A program made the translations under genes and the position numbers. 64,000 nucleotides of DNA from JBKQHQ01 sp052148715 (GTDB lineage Bacteria; Pseudomonadota; Alphaproteobacteria; Rhizobiales; Xanthobacteraceae), in contig JBKQHQ010000259.1 in the NCBI GenBank assembly GCA_052148715.1, positions 1 to 64,000 on the forward strand, written 5' to 3'. The first letter of the stretch is position 1; each line of letters starts with the position of its first letter. Shown in pieces: positions 11,248-19,879 of the stretch. Below the pieces are notes generated by a model. That model saw only the letters and a list, made by a program, of their open reading frames with translations. It did no database searches and was not told the DNA's origin.

Positions 11248-11403
11248 CTCGATCGACCTTTCTGTCCATCGCCGCACCGATGCCGTGCATCGCGGAAGCG
11301 GACGCGTAGGCCGGGCGAAGCGTTTGCCACCCTGATTCGGTCCGGATATATACGGTTCACTCGAACCCGGCACCGTCCCTTGTCGCAACCATTGTGCGCC
11401 CCC

Positions 11404-11958
11404 GTGAACGAAACGACCATGCGAGCCAGGGCGTTCGACATCATCAAGGAACGATCCTTCGCGCGCGGGAAATTCGTCTTGGCTTCGGGGAAGGAAAGCA
11501 ACTTTTACCTCGACCTGAAACCGACGATGTTCCATCCCGAGGGCGCGAATTTGGTGGCGAGGCTATTGCTTGAGAAAGTGAAAGACCGCGCGGTCGACTA
11601 TGTCGGCGGTTTGGAAATGGGGGCGGTTCCGCTGGTAACCGCCGTCAGCCTTATGAGCGCGGAAACGGCCCGGCCGATACCCGGTTTCTTCGTGCGCAAG
11701 AACGTGAAAGACCACGGAACCAAGAGACGTATCGAGGCAGCGCGCGATCTCAAGGGCAAGAACGTCGTCATTCTCGAGGATGTCACGACGACCGGCGGCT
11801 CGTCCATGGACGCCGTCCTCGCCGCGCAGGAGGCGGGCGCGCACGTGGTCATGGTGCTTACCGTCGTCGATCGGCGCGAGGGCGCGGCCGAGTTTTTCAA
11901 GGAGAAGGGCCTGCCCTTCGAATGGCTGTTTCGGATTGACGAGTTTCTCGCCGCCTAG
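11404..11958 (+). CDS. pyrE: Orotate phosphoribosyltransferase
   Basis: A 184-residue enzyme that joins orotate to PRPP to give OMP in pyrimidine synthesis. GKESNFYLDLKPTM near the N-terminus and VVILEDVTTTGGSSMDAV, the PRPP-binding loop, are diagnostic, as is the catalytic loop region KNVKDHGTKRRIE. Start choice is uncertain: GTG at 11404 gives the usual N-terminus, ATG at 11419 (MRARAFDII) is an alternative, and TTG at 11380 is possible. It stands immediately before the lipid cluster but has no functional link to it. Confidence 0.93.
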   Translation: MNETTMRARAFDIIKERSFARGKFVLASGKESNFYLDLKPTMFHPEGANLVARLLLEKVKDRAVDYVGGLEMGAVPLVTAVSLMSAETARPIPGFFVRKNVKDHGTKRRIEAARDLKGKNVVILEDVTTTGGSSMDAVLAAQEAGAHVVMVLTVVDRREGAAEFFKEKGLPFEWLFRIDEFLAA

Positions 11959-12103
11959 CTTTGCCACGCCTTGACCCATGTCAATGCGAAATGAACCGTC
12001 CGCATGATGTAGACTTACTTCAACGCATCATTGCGGTTTTCATCTACGCTGGCGCTCGCTCGACTTCGCCCTCCAGCATTGCTCGCTACTTGGACCCAAA
12101 AAA

Positions 12104-12847
12104 ATGGCCGTGGATGACAAGGAAACGATCATTCAGCGCCTGACCAGCCAGCTGGATCTTTCGACCCGCTTGCGGGCCGCGGCTAAGGCTGACGTAACGA
12201 CTGCGGAACGTCGTCAACGCCTGCGCATCTGGCAGGCGGGGCGCTTGGCCCGTACGCACGCGGACTTGCTTGCAAGTCCGCGTTTTGGGTTGGCGGCGGC
12301 CTTTTTCCTAACCGACGTTTACAGCACCAAGGACGTCACGAGCCGTGACGAGTCGGTCAAACGGGCGGTGCCGGCGATGTCCAAGTTCCTGCCCGTTTCC
12401 GGTCTCGAAACGGTCGCCGACGTGATCGAATTGGACGCCCTTTCCGAGGATCTCGACGCCGCGATGGTCGTGGCGCTCGGGACCCGAGTCATGACAATCG
12501 ATGCCGCCGCCTACGGCCGCGCCTACCGCAAGGTCGATCGTCGGAAAGACCGAGAACGGCAGATTTACCTTATAGAGCACCTTGGGCAATCGCTCGATCG
12601 CCTGGCCAATCGGCGGTTTGCCGGTTCCGCGCTGGCGCTCATGCACAAGCCGGCGCAAATCGCCGGCTTCGGTGATCTGCAAGAATTCTTGCAGCGAGGC
12701 TACGATGCTGTCCACAAGATGGGTAGCCTCACGGAGTTTCTGACTTTAGTCGTCACCAGGGAACAGCGAATTCTCGAAGCAGTGTTTGCCGGGGACGACA
12801 GCGTCCTCGGCGAAGAGCCCGCGCCCGCCCGCGAAAACCGCGCATAA
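12104..12847 (+). CDS. FFLEELY-motif-like protein, paralogue 1
   Basis: A 247-residue, probably soluble helical protein of unknown function. It contains FFLTDVYSTKD (residues 66-76), resembling the FFLEELY motif that names a family of uncharacterised proteins. It is followed by AVPAMSKFLP, ETVADVIELDALSEDLD and AAYGRAYRKVDRR. A paralogue at 16598-17305 shares LARTHADLLAS, GLETVAD.IELDALSE and YGRAYRKVDRR almost exactly. No signal peptide, membrane segment or known catalytic motif is visible. The position beside a phasin and lipid-oxidising enzymes suggests a role in lipid or granule metabolism; that is inference from neighbours only. Confidence 0.8.
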   Translation: MAVDDKETIIQRLTSQLDLSTRLRAAAKADVTTAERRQRLRIWQAGRLARTHADLLASPRFGLAAAFFLTDVYSTKDVTSRDESVKRAVPAMSKFLPVSGLETVADVIELDALSEDLDAAMVVALGTRVMTIDAAAYGRAYRKVDRRKDRERQIYLIEHLGQSLDRLANRRFAGSALALMHKPAQIAGFGDLQEFLQRGYDAVHKMGSLTEFLTLVVTREQRILEAVFAGDDSVLGEEPAPARENRA

Positions 12848-12896
12848 CCCGTTGGCGAGCCGGCGCTCGCCAGCAACAGCCGTGATGCAGCGCCGG

Positions 12897-13319
12897 TCAG
12901 GAAAGGGCCGACTTGTGCCGCCTGTGCAGTGTCCCTGCCGTTGCGCCGGAACGGCTTTTCGTCGCCGACTCCAGTTCGCCGACGCGGCGAGACAGCTTGT
13001 CGAATTCCTTCTTGGTCGGTACATTCAGAGTGTGCAGCGCGCGCGCCACCCCATCCTCGAAGACCCTCTCCACCTTGTCCCACGATTTTGAGGCGGTGGC
13101 CTTGACCTCGGCGATCGTCTCGTCCGCTGCATTGGCGGCGCGCTTCTGAACCACCTCGCCTTGCTTCACCAGAGCATTGAAAAGCTTGCTACCTTCCTTC
13201 TGCGCGCCGGCGAAAGCGCCGAGACCCGCGAGCCAGATCTGATTTGCCGACCCGCGGATTTGCCCCACGAGCTCGTAATCGCTGCCGTTCTTCACCAACT
13301 TTTTCGACTTCTTGGCCAT
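12897..13319 (-). CDS. Phasin, granule-associated protein 1
   Basis: A 140-residue protein of the polyhydroxyalkanoate granule-associated family (PhaF/PhaI type). The signature IWLAGLGAFAGAQKEGSKLF is followed by an amphipathic helix with VVQKRA and by LNVPTKKEFDKLSRRV, a leucine-zipper-like segment. Phasins coat the hydrophobic surface of storage granules. The start at 13319 has AAGGAG just upstream; a GTG at 13334 is less likely. It is the last gene of the apparent minus-strand unit FFLEELY 2 - ALDH - GMC - phasin. There is no PHA synthase in the window, so the granule it coats may be wax ester. It is paralogous to the phasin at 21245-21658. Confidence 0.9.
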   Translation of the reverse strand: MAKKSKKLVKNGSDYELVGQIRGSANQIWLAGLGAFAGAQKEGSKLFNALVKQGEVVQKRAANAADETIAEVKATASKSWDKVERVFEDGVARALHTLNVPTKKEFDKLSRRVGELESATKSRSGATAGTLHRRHKSALS

Positions 13320-13394
13320 GGTTTTCTCCTTCACGATATCGTTATTTTCCGGACAATTCGTGCGTCTGCATTGAGGAAAATCAAATTCTCGCCG

Positions 13395-14990
13395 TCAGCG
13401 GGCGTCGGCGCGAACCATGTCCGCGGCCTTCTCGCCGATCATGATCGTCGGCGCGTTGGTGTTGCCGCCGACGAGCGTCGGCATGATCGAAGCATCGACC
13501 ACCCGCAGACCGGCAAGGCCGTGCACCTTCAGGGCCGGGTCGACGACGGCCTCCTCACCGAGGCCCATCCGGCACGTGCCGACCGGATGGTAGACGGTGT
13601 CGACCCGCGCACGCAGCACCGCGCGGATCTCGTCATCGCTGCCTACGCCGGCGGTGAACAGGTCGCGCGTGCGCTCGGCGGCGAGCGCCGGCGCGTCCAC
13701 CAGGCGGCGCGTGAGCTTGAAGCCGGCCACCATATCGGCCACGTCGTCCGGGTGATCGAGAAAGTTCGGATCGATCAGGGGCGCCGCGAGCGGGTCGGAG
13801 CCCGCCAGCGTGATCCGGCCTCGGCTCCTGGGCCGCAACAAGCAGACGTGGCACGAGAACCCGTGACCGGCGTGCAGACGGCGCGCATGATCCTCGACCA
13901 TGGCGACCACGAAGTGCAACTGAATGTCGGGGGCGGGCAATCCGGCGCGGGTGCTGAGGAAGCCGCCGGCTTCGGCGAAATTCGTCGTCACCATCCCGCG
14001 GCGCTCGCGCCGATAGCGGCTGATCTCCTTGAGCAGGCGGCCGAACCCGCGCGCCGATAGGCCGAAAAGGTCGCGGCTCTTGCCCGCAAAGCCGAACACG
14101 AAGTCGGGATGGTCCTGCAGATTCCTGCCGACGCCCGGCAGATGCCGGACGACCTCGATCCCGAGGCCGCGCAACTCGTTCCCGTCGCCCACGCCGGACA
14201 GCATGAGAATCTGCGGCGATTGGATAGCGCCCGCGCTCAACATTATTTCCCGGCGGGCGCCCAACCGGCGCAGCGCGCCGCCTTGACGATACTCGACGCC
14301 CACCGCGCGGGTGCCTTCGAACAGAATACGGACGACGCGCGCATCGCACTCGCCGCGCAGATTGGGCCGCCGGCCGAGGTGGGGATGCACGTAGGCACGC
14401 GCGGCGCTGCAGCGTTCGCCGTCCTGCTGCGTGACCTGATAGATGCCGAGGCCTTCCTGCTCGGGTCCGTTGAAGTCCTCGCGGATCAAGAAGCCAGCCT
14501 GGCGGGCGGCCTGCAAAAAGATGTCGTGGAAACGGTTGCCGGTGCGCAGCTTGGCGACATGCAGCGGCCCGGCCTTGCCGTGCCATTCGTCGGCGAAGTT
14601 CTCATTGCACTCCGATTTCTTGAAATAGGGCAGAACGTCGGCAAACGACCAGCCCGCGTTGCCGAGCGCGGCCCAATGATCGTAGTCCCAGCGATGACCG
14701 CGGGTGTAGACCATGGCGTTGATCGCCGACGAGCCGCCGAGCACGCGGCCCCTCGGCTGATAGCCGCGGCGTCCATCGAGGCCGCGCTGCGGCACAGTTT
14801 CGAACGCCCAGTTGTTGATCGACGTGGGCACCATGAGCACGCCGGCAAGCGGCGTCTTGATCATCCAGCCGTCGCCCATTCCACCGGCTTCCAGCAGCGC
14901 GACGGTGACGCGGGGGTCCTCGCTGAGCCGGCCGGCCACCGCACTACCGGCAGAGCCTCCGCCCAGGACCAGATAGTCGAACTCATCCAT
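13395..14990 (-). CDS. GMC-family flavin alcohol oxidoreductase
   Basis: A 531-residue FAD enzyme of the glucose-methanol-choline family, choline dehydrogenase/AlkJ-like. The N-terminal dinucleotide fold has LVLGGGSAGSAVAGRL. GMC signature 1 is RVLGGSSAINAMVYTRG, signature 2 is GAIQSPQILMLSGVG, and the C-terminal catalytic histidine lies in YHPVGTCRMG. Such enzymes oxidise primary alcohols to aldehydes. The aldehyde dehydrogenase gene lies 35 bases upstream on the same strand, so the pair plausibly converts fatty alcohol to fatty acid. ATG at 14990 was chosen over GTG at 15011 because the FAD fold starts directly after it. Confidence 0.93.
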   Translation of the reverse strand: MDEFDYLVLGGGSAGSAVAGRLSEDPRVTVALLEAGGMGDGWMIKTPLAGVLMVPTSINNWAFETVPQRGLDGRRGYQPRGRVLGGSSAINAMVYTRGHRWDYDHWAALGNAGWSFADVLPYFKKSECNENFADEWHGKAGPLHVAKLRTGNRFHDIFLQAARQAGFLIREDFNGPEQEGLGIYQVTQQDGERCSAARAYVHPHLGRRPNLRGECDARVVRILFEGTRAVGVEYRQGGALRRLGARREIMLSAGAIQSPQILMLSGVGDGNELRGLGIEVVRHLPGVGRNLQDHPDFVFGFAGKSRDLFGLSARGFGRLLKEISRYRRERRGMVTTNFAEAGGFLSTRAGLPAPDIQLHFVVAMVEDHARRLHAGHGFSCHVCLLRPRSRGRITLAGSDPLAAPLIDPNFLDHPDDVADMVAGFKLTRRLVDAPALAAERTRDLFTAGVGSDDEIRAVLRARVDTVYHPVGTCRMGLGEEAVVDPALKVHGLAGLRVVDASIMPTLVGGNTNAPTIMIGEKAADMVRADAR

Positions 14991-15025
14991 CTTGTCGGTC
15001 CCCGCTCGCACGACCCGCCGCTCGC

Positions 15026-16447
15026 TTACGCCAAGCGGCGCAGCAAGCCGATGATCCGTTCAAAAGTCGCGCCGTAGGGCGGCTGCAGCAGATCAAGACC
15101 GCTCAGGCGCGGCCGGTAGAACACCGGCTTTTCCTCGCTGAATGTTCGAAAGCCCCATTCACCGTGATAGGCGCCGCTCCCTGATGCTCCAACGCCGCCG
15201 AACGGCTGGTTCTCCTGCGCGACGTGAACGAGGCAGTCGTTGACCGTCACCCCGCCCGACACGGTGCGCCGGAGAACCTGATCGCGGATGCCGGCATCGG
15301 TGCCGAACCAATACAGCGCTAGCGGCCGATCGTGATCGTTGACGAAGGCGATTGCGTCCTCGACCGTCTGGTAGGAAACGATCGGCAGAATCGGCCCGAA
15401 AATCTCCTCGCGGCGCAGCAGCATGTCCGCACTTGTCGCCAGCACAAGGCAGGGCGGGAATTTGCGTTGAGCTTTCCACTCCGCGAGGTTACGCCCATCC
15501 ATGTCGATCTTTGCCCCCTTGGCAGCCGCGTCGGCAAGAAGTTGCTCGAGCCGTTCGTAGTGGGCGGCATTGATGATCGAGGTGTAATCGGGGTTGCCCG
15601 GGTCGCGGCCGTAGCGCCGTAAGACGGCGGCGAAATACGCCGTGCGAAACCCGTCCTGCTGCTCGGCCGGGCAGAGAACGTAATCGGGCGCGATGCAGGT
15701 CTGCCCAGCATTGAGCATTTTGCCGAAGGCGATGCGGTTCGCGGCGCTCGTTAGATCGGCCGAGCGGTCGAGGATGGCCGGGGATTTTCCGCCGAGCTCA
15801 AGGGTGACCGGGGTCAGATTTTGCGCGGCGCTCGCGGCGACCAGACGCCCGACGCGCGTCGAGCCGGTGAACAGCAGATGATCGAACGGCAGGGCGGCGA
15901 AGCGCTGCGCGACTGCCGCATCGCCTTCCACGACCACGACCTCCGTGGGACGGAAATGCTCGCCGATTGCACTCTTCAGCAGTGCGGAGAAGCGCGGTAC
16001 GAGCTCGCTCGGCTTGATCATGACCCGGTTGCCCGCGGCTAGTGCCCCGACGACGGGAGCGAGGCTCAACTGCAACGGATAGTTCCAGGGTGCGATGACG
16101 CCGACGACCCCGAGCGGCTGCGGCAACAGCCGGTTGGCGCCTGGCAGGAAGTGCAGTTGTGTGGCGATCCGCTTGGGCGCCATCCAGCGCTCGAGATGGC
16201 GCAGCGCGTGGCCGACCGCGAGCTCGACTATCACGGCTTCCGCCATCCGGGTCTCGTGAACCGAGCGATGGCCGAAATCCGCGCTGATGGTGGTCTCAAA
16301 ATCCTGCCTGTGACGATCGAGCAGTACGCCTAGCCGGCGCAGGCGATCCTTGCGCAACGCAAGGCCGGGATCGGGCTCGGCGCGCGAGGCGGCGCGCAAC
16401 GCCTCGAAGGAGGACTCTATGCGCTGGTCGCTGTCAGGTTCCGGCAT
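15026..16447 (-). CDS. Aldehyde dehydrogenase, coniferyl/fatty aldehyde type
   Basis: A 473-residue NAD(P)-dependent aldehyde dehydrogenase of the class-3/coniferyl aldehyde dehydrogenase branch. Motifs in order are VIAPWNYPLQLSLAPV, FTGSTRVGRLV, the general base in LELGGKSPAI, the nucleophilic cysteine in NAGQTCIAPDYVL, and EEIFGPILPI. The short class-3 architecture is typical of enzymes that take long aliphatic or aromatic aldehydes. Given a GMC alcohol oxidoreductase immediately downstream and a fatty acyl-CoA reductase in the same locus, a fatty aldehyde is the more likely substrate than coniferyl aldehyde. The start is uncertain: ATG 16447 is used, GTG 16462 is possible. Confidence 0.92.
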   Translation of the reverse strand: MPEPDSDQRIESSFEALRAASRAEPDPGLALRKDRLRRLGVLLDRHRQDFETTISADFGHRSVHETRMAEAVIVELAVGHALRHLERWMAPKRIATQLHFLPGANRLLPQPLGVVGVIAPWNYPLQLSLAPVVGALAAGNRVMIKPSELVPRFSALLKSAIGEHFRPTEVVVVEGDAAVAQRFAALPFDHLLFTGSTRVGRLVAASAAQNLTPVTLELGGKSPAILDRSADLTSAANRIAFGKMLNAGQTCIAPDYVLCPAEQQDGFRTAYFAAVLRRYGRDPGNPDYTSIINAAHYERLEQLLADAAAKGAKIDMDGRNLAEWKAQRKFPPCLVLATSADMLLRREEIFGPILPIVSYQTVEDAIAFVNDHDRPLALYWFGTDAGIRDQVLRRTVSGGVTVNDCLVHVAQENQPFGGVGASGSGAYHGEWGFRTFSEEKPVFYRPRLSGLDLLQPPYGATFERIIGLLRRLA

Positions 16448-16597
16448 GAGAGGCCCATTCACTCCAGCTTCTTCTTCGCGCCGGCTTGAGCGGCCGCGAA
16501 CCAGCCGCCACATACAATTCTGGCATGGCCGTTCCGGCACAATGATCCAGATCAAGCACCGGCCGGCAAGAGCTGAAACGCGGCCGCACCGCCGGCA

Positions 16598-17305
16598 TCA
16601 TCCGTCGAGCAGGCCATCGTCACCGGCGAATAAAGCCTTGAGCAGCCTTCGCTCCCGACTCACGATCGGCTCCAAGAACTCTTTGGGATCGCCGATCTGG
16701 CGAAAGGCCGCGTAGCCGCGCTCCAAAAAACCCTGCAGCTCGCCCAATCCGGCGACCTTCGCCGGCTTGCGCATGAGCTTCAGCGCCGAGACCACGAAGG
16801 GCTGGCGAACGAGTGTTCCGAGGGCCTGCCCGAGGTGCTCGATGAGCGCAATCTGACGCTCGCGGTCATTTCGACGGTCGACCTTGCGGTAGGCGCGGCC
16901 GTAGGCCGCCGCATCGAGGGCGGTGATCTTGTCCCCGAGCGCAGCCACCATTGCGGCGTCCAACGCCTCCGATAGCGCATCGAGCTCGATGGCGTCGGCA
17001 ACCGTCTCGAGGCCAGCCGTCGGCAGAAGCTTGCTCATCACCGGCACCACGCGTCGCACGTCGGCCGCCAGCTTGCTGAGATCCGTGGCGCCGTAGAGAT
17101 CGGTCATGAAAAACGATGCGGCCGGACCCGTGCGCTTGCTGGCGAGCAGATCCGCGTGGGTGCGGGCGAGCCGTACCGCCTGCCAGCTGCGCAGGCGCTG
17201 GCGGGCCGACTGCGCCGCCGCATCGGTTGCGGCCGAGCCCCGTAATGCCGCGGCAAGGTCCAACTGCCGATGCAGGCGGCTGACGGGATCTTCTGTGACG
17301 CTCAT
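16598..17305 (-). CDS. FFLEELY-motif-like protein, paralogue 2
   Basis: A 235-residue paralogue of the protein at 12104-12847, colinear over its whole length. The motif here is FFMTDLYGATD; conserved blocks are RVVPVMSKLLP, GLETVADAIELDALSEALD and AAYGRAYRKVDRRNDRERQI. Function unknown. It is the first gene of the minus-strand unit continuing with the aldehyde dehydrogenase, GMC oxidoreductase and phasin 1, and is divergent from the WS/DGAT gene. Having one copy at each end of the oxidative unit suggests duplication within the locus. Confidence 0.8.
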   Translation of the reverse strand: MSVTEDPVSRLHRQLDLAAALRGSAATDAAAQSARQRLRSWQAVRLARTHADLLASKRTGPAASFFMTDLYGATDLSKLAADVRRVVPVMSKLLPTAGLETVADAIELDALSEALDAAMVAALGDKITALDAAAYGRAYRKVDRRNDRERQIALIEHLGQALGTLVRQPFVVSALKLMRKPAKVAGLGELQGFLERGYAAFRQIGDPKEFLEPIVSRERRLLKALFAGDDGLLDG

Positions 17306-17503
17306 TCGGGGACATCCGTTTTTGAATCGGCAACCAGATCGCTCTATGGTGGTCCGGCCAAGTGCCGAAGGTATTCGAATCCGCCGCTGCGGCCGTCGAT
17401 GCGCGGCACGGGATCCTTCACGATCCGGGGGTGATTCCGGTGGGGTCGCGTGGCGCGCCGGCCTTTACCATACGCATCGCGTCGGGTCGCGAGGCAATGA
17501 ACG
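17306..17503. promoter_or_regulatory. Divergent promoter region between FFLEELY 2 and WS/DGAT genes
   Basis: 198 bases separate the starts of two opposite transcription units, the oxidative branch to the left and the wax ester synthase to the right. Promoters for both must lie here if the units are independent, which would allow joint or opposed control. I cannot identify an operator or clear -10/-35 elements. Confidence 0.4.
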
Positions 17504-19015
17504 ATGTCTCCCAGCGAACGCGTGGACCCCGTCGACGTCACGTGGCTGCGGATGGACCGGCCGACCAACCTGATGGTCATCGTCGGCATCCTGCTGCTGG
17601 CGGGACCGGTCAACGTGGCGCGCCTCGAGCGCACCCTGGCCACGCGGCTGCTCGCCTTTCCCCGCTTCGGGCACCGGGTCGAGACGCACGCCACCGGTAG
17701 CTGGTGGTGCGACGATCCCCAGTTCGACCTTTCGCACCACATCAAGCGCGTCCGCCTGCCTGGGCGCGGCGGCAAGGCCGAGCTCGAACGCTTCGTGGCC
17801 GACCTCGCCTCCCAGCCCCTCGACGGCTCCCATCCGCTGTGGCAGTTCCACATCGTCGAGCACTATGCCGGCGGCGTCGCCGTGGTCGCGCGCATCCATC
17901 ATGGCGTCGCGGACGGGATCGCGCTCGTCGGCGTCGTGTTGTCGCTCACCGACGAACGACCCGACGGATGGGCGCAACGCCGCAAGCCGGTCGCGACCAT
18001 TCGCAACGACGGGCACGGATTTCCACTGCGGCCGATCTTGGACCTCGCTGGCGGGCTCGTCGGCACCGGCCTCGGGTTTTCGAGCCAGATCCTGCAGACC
18101 GCACTCGGGCTCGCGACGCATCCGGCGCGGGCCGCCGAAATCCTGCGGAACGGCACCGGGGTCGCAGCCGAACTCGCCTACCTGCTCGTCATGCCGAACG
18201 ACAGTCCGACGCGGTTCAAGGGCAAGCCGTCGGGGGCCAAGCGGGTGGCCTGGACCGATCCGGTCTCGCTCCCCGAAGTCAAGGCGGCAAGCCGGGCGCT
18301 CGGTTGCTCGGTGAACGATATCCTCCTTGCCGCAGTCGCCGGCGCCCTGAACGCCTATCTGAAGGAGAAGGGCGACGCCACCGAAGGCGTCGAGGTGCGT
18401 GCCCTGGTGCCCATCGATCTGCGGCCGCCGGGGAGCGAAGGGCGACTCGGGAACCGATTCGGCATCCTGGCGCTCGAGCTGCCGGTCGGCATCGAGAACC
18501 CCCTCGAGCGACTGCGCGAGCTGCGCCGGCGCATGCTTGCGCTCAAGAGCTCCTACGAGCCATCGGTGACCCTCGGACTCCTGGCGGCGCTCGGCAATCT
18601 GCCGCAGGCCGCGCAGGATCAGGTCTTCGACTTGCTGCTCAGCCGCGCGACCGCCGTCATGACCAACGTGCCGGGACCGCAGCGGCCGCTCTATCTCGCC
18701 GGCTCCGAGGTCAAGCAGATCCTGTTCTGGGTCCCGCAGCCGCACGACATCGCCATGGGCGTATCCATCCTGTCGTTCAACGGCCAGGTCCAGTTCGGAC
18801 TGATGACCGACGCGGCGATGGTGCCCGACCCACAGGTCATCGTGGCGGGCTTCAAGCCGGAGTTTGAGAAACTGCTTTACTTCGTACTGATGGAAGCTTC
18901 GGAAACGACATCGGAGCCGTTCGAACAGCCCGAGGCACCCGCAGACGCGACGCGAAGAACGAAACGCCGCACCCGCGCGAAGCCGCCGTCGAAGCGCACA
19001 CGTGCCGCACGCTGA
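17504..19015 (+). CDS. Wax ester synthase / diacylglycerol acyltransferase (WS/DGAT)
   Basis: A 503-residue acyltransferase that esterifies fatty alcohols or diacylglycerol with acyl-CoA, producing wax esters or triacylglycerol at the membrane/granule surface. The catalytic HHGVADG (132-138) fits HHxxxDG. Other family blocks are HPLWQFHIVEH (110-120), SVNDILLAAVAGAL (269-282) and NVPGPQRPLYLAG (388-400). The N-terminus SPSERVDPVDVTWLRMDRPTN fits the family's usual start. The C-terminal 20 residues are unusually basic (RRTKRR, RAKPPSKR), a tail not needed for catalysis. Alone it cannot be assigned to wax ester or triacylglycerol; the fatty acyl-CoA reductase nearby favours wax ester. Confidence 0.94.
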   Translation: MSPSERVDPVDVTWLRMDRPTNLMVIVGILLLAGPVNVARLERTLATRLLAFPRFGHRVETHATGSWWCDDPQFDLSHHIKRVRLPGRGGKAELERFVADLASQPLDGSHPLWQFHIVEHYAGGVAVVARIHHGVADGIALVGVVLSLTDERPDGWAQRRKPVATIRNDGHGFPLRPILDLAGGLVGTGLGFSSQILQTALGLATHPARAAEILRNGTGVAAELAYLLVMPNDSPTRFKGKPSGAKRVAWTDPVSLPEVKAASRALGCSVNDILLAAVAGALNAYLKEKGDATEGVEVRALVPIDLRPPGSEGRLGNRFGILALELPVGIENPLERLRELRRRMLALKSSYEPSVTLGLLAALGNLPQAAQDQVFDLLLSRATAVMTNVPGPQRPLYLAGSEVKQILFWVPQPHDIAMGVSILSFNGQVQFGLMTDAAMVPDPQVIVAGFKPEFEKLLYFVLMEASETTSEPFEQPEAPADATRRTKRRTRAKPPSKRTRAAR

Positions 19016-19879
19016 TCAGTCCTCCAATTCAGATTTCGCCAATTCGACGTCCAGTCGCTCCATGGCGTCCACCGGGGAACAGGCGGACGCTTCCTCGTAA
19101 AGGACGGTCGCCTGCTTCAGTTTCTCCTTGCCGAACATCATGGCGAGACCGTTGGCATATTCGATGCGCGCAATCGCCGAATGCGGATTGAGCTTCAGCG
19201 CATTCTCAAAGTGCTGGACGGCGGCATCCTTGCTTGCCCCGTAGGCCAGGCCGCCGATCATGGCCCCCGCCTGGTGGATCACTGCGGCGTGATAGGCCCC
19301 CATCGCGATGTGGGCGTCGGCGTGGCGCGGTTGCAAGCCGATCGCCCGCTCCAGGCTGGATTTGACTTTGCCTCCCAGACCCTCGGCGAGCGCCTTGGCC
19401 ACCGAAATGCTCTGACTATAGCGACCCAGCGCCTGAGCATGCAGATACCAGGCATTGGGAATCGACTTGGCGGCAGCAGACAATTCCTCCGCCCGGTGAA
19501 CCGATTCTAGGAATAGGGCGTTCTTGGCCTGTTTGTCGGATTCCAGATAGGTCGCATAGATGTTGGTAGCCTTGTTGGCTACGTCATAACCGAGAAGGCC
19601 GACGCCGAGACCGAGCTCGATGGCTTGGCCGAAGTCGCCGCGGTGATACGCGCGCCAAGCGTCCTCAAGGGCCGTCGCGGCCTTTGCCAAGGGCATCGAT
19701 GGCTTCAGCGTCGGGTGCAGCGCAACCAGCTTCTTCAGGCCCGCCGGTTCAGGGTAGGGCTCGCAATCGCCCAAATGCAATCGCGACCAGTGCTTCTCCA
19801 GGCTTTCGCCGGAATAATCATAAGCCGCATCCGCGTAGCGGAAAACGTGCCACCGTGTCTTAGCCATCGTCTTAGCCAT
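19016..19879 (-). CDS. TPR-like protein of unknown function
   Basis: A 287-residue, probably cytosolic, helix-rich protein. The second half reads as tetratricopeptide-type repeats: SSLERAIGLQPRHADAHIAMG (about 173-193) and HFENALKLNPHSAIARIEYANG (about 223-244). An internal glycine-rich segment (GLGVGLLGYD) might contact membrane. GGAGG lies 8 bases before the ATG at 19879, which overlaps the 3' end of the patatin gene by 8 bases, so the two are probably translationally coupled. It may be a scaffold or regulator for the lipase; no enzymatic motif is visible. Confidence 0.75.
   Translation of the reverse strand: MAKTMAKTRWHVFRYADAAYDYSGESLEKHWSRLHLGDCEPYPEPAGLKKLVALHPTLKPSMPLAKAATALEDAWRAYHRGDFGQAIELGLGVGLLGYDVANKATNIYATYLESDKQAKNALFLESVHRAEELSAAAKSIPNAWYLHAQALGRYSQSISVAKALAEGLGGKVKSSLERAIGLQPRHADAHIAMGAYHAAVIHQAGAMIGGLAYGASKDAAVQHFENALKLNPHSAIARIEYANGLAMMFGKEKLKQATVLYEEASACSPVDAMERLDVELAKSELED

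Noticed and set aside
11248..11535. N-terminal extension of the MFS transporter frame
   Set aside because: It would be antisense to the 5' end of pyrE, is not hydrophobic, and does not resemble the UMF1 family; start moved to 11247.
15026..16447. Lignin/coniferyl aldehyde catabolism gene
   Set aside because: The family name suggests it, but no aromatic-ring or ferulate genes are nearby, whereas fatty alcohol and acyl-CoA enzymes are.
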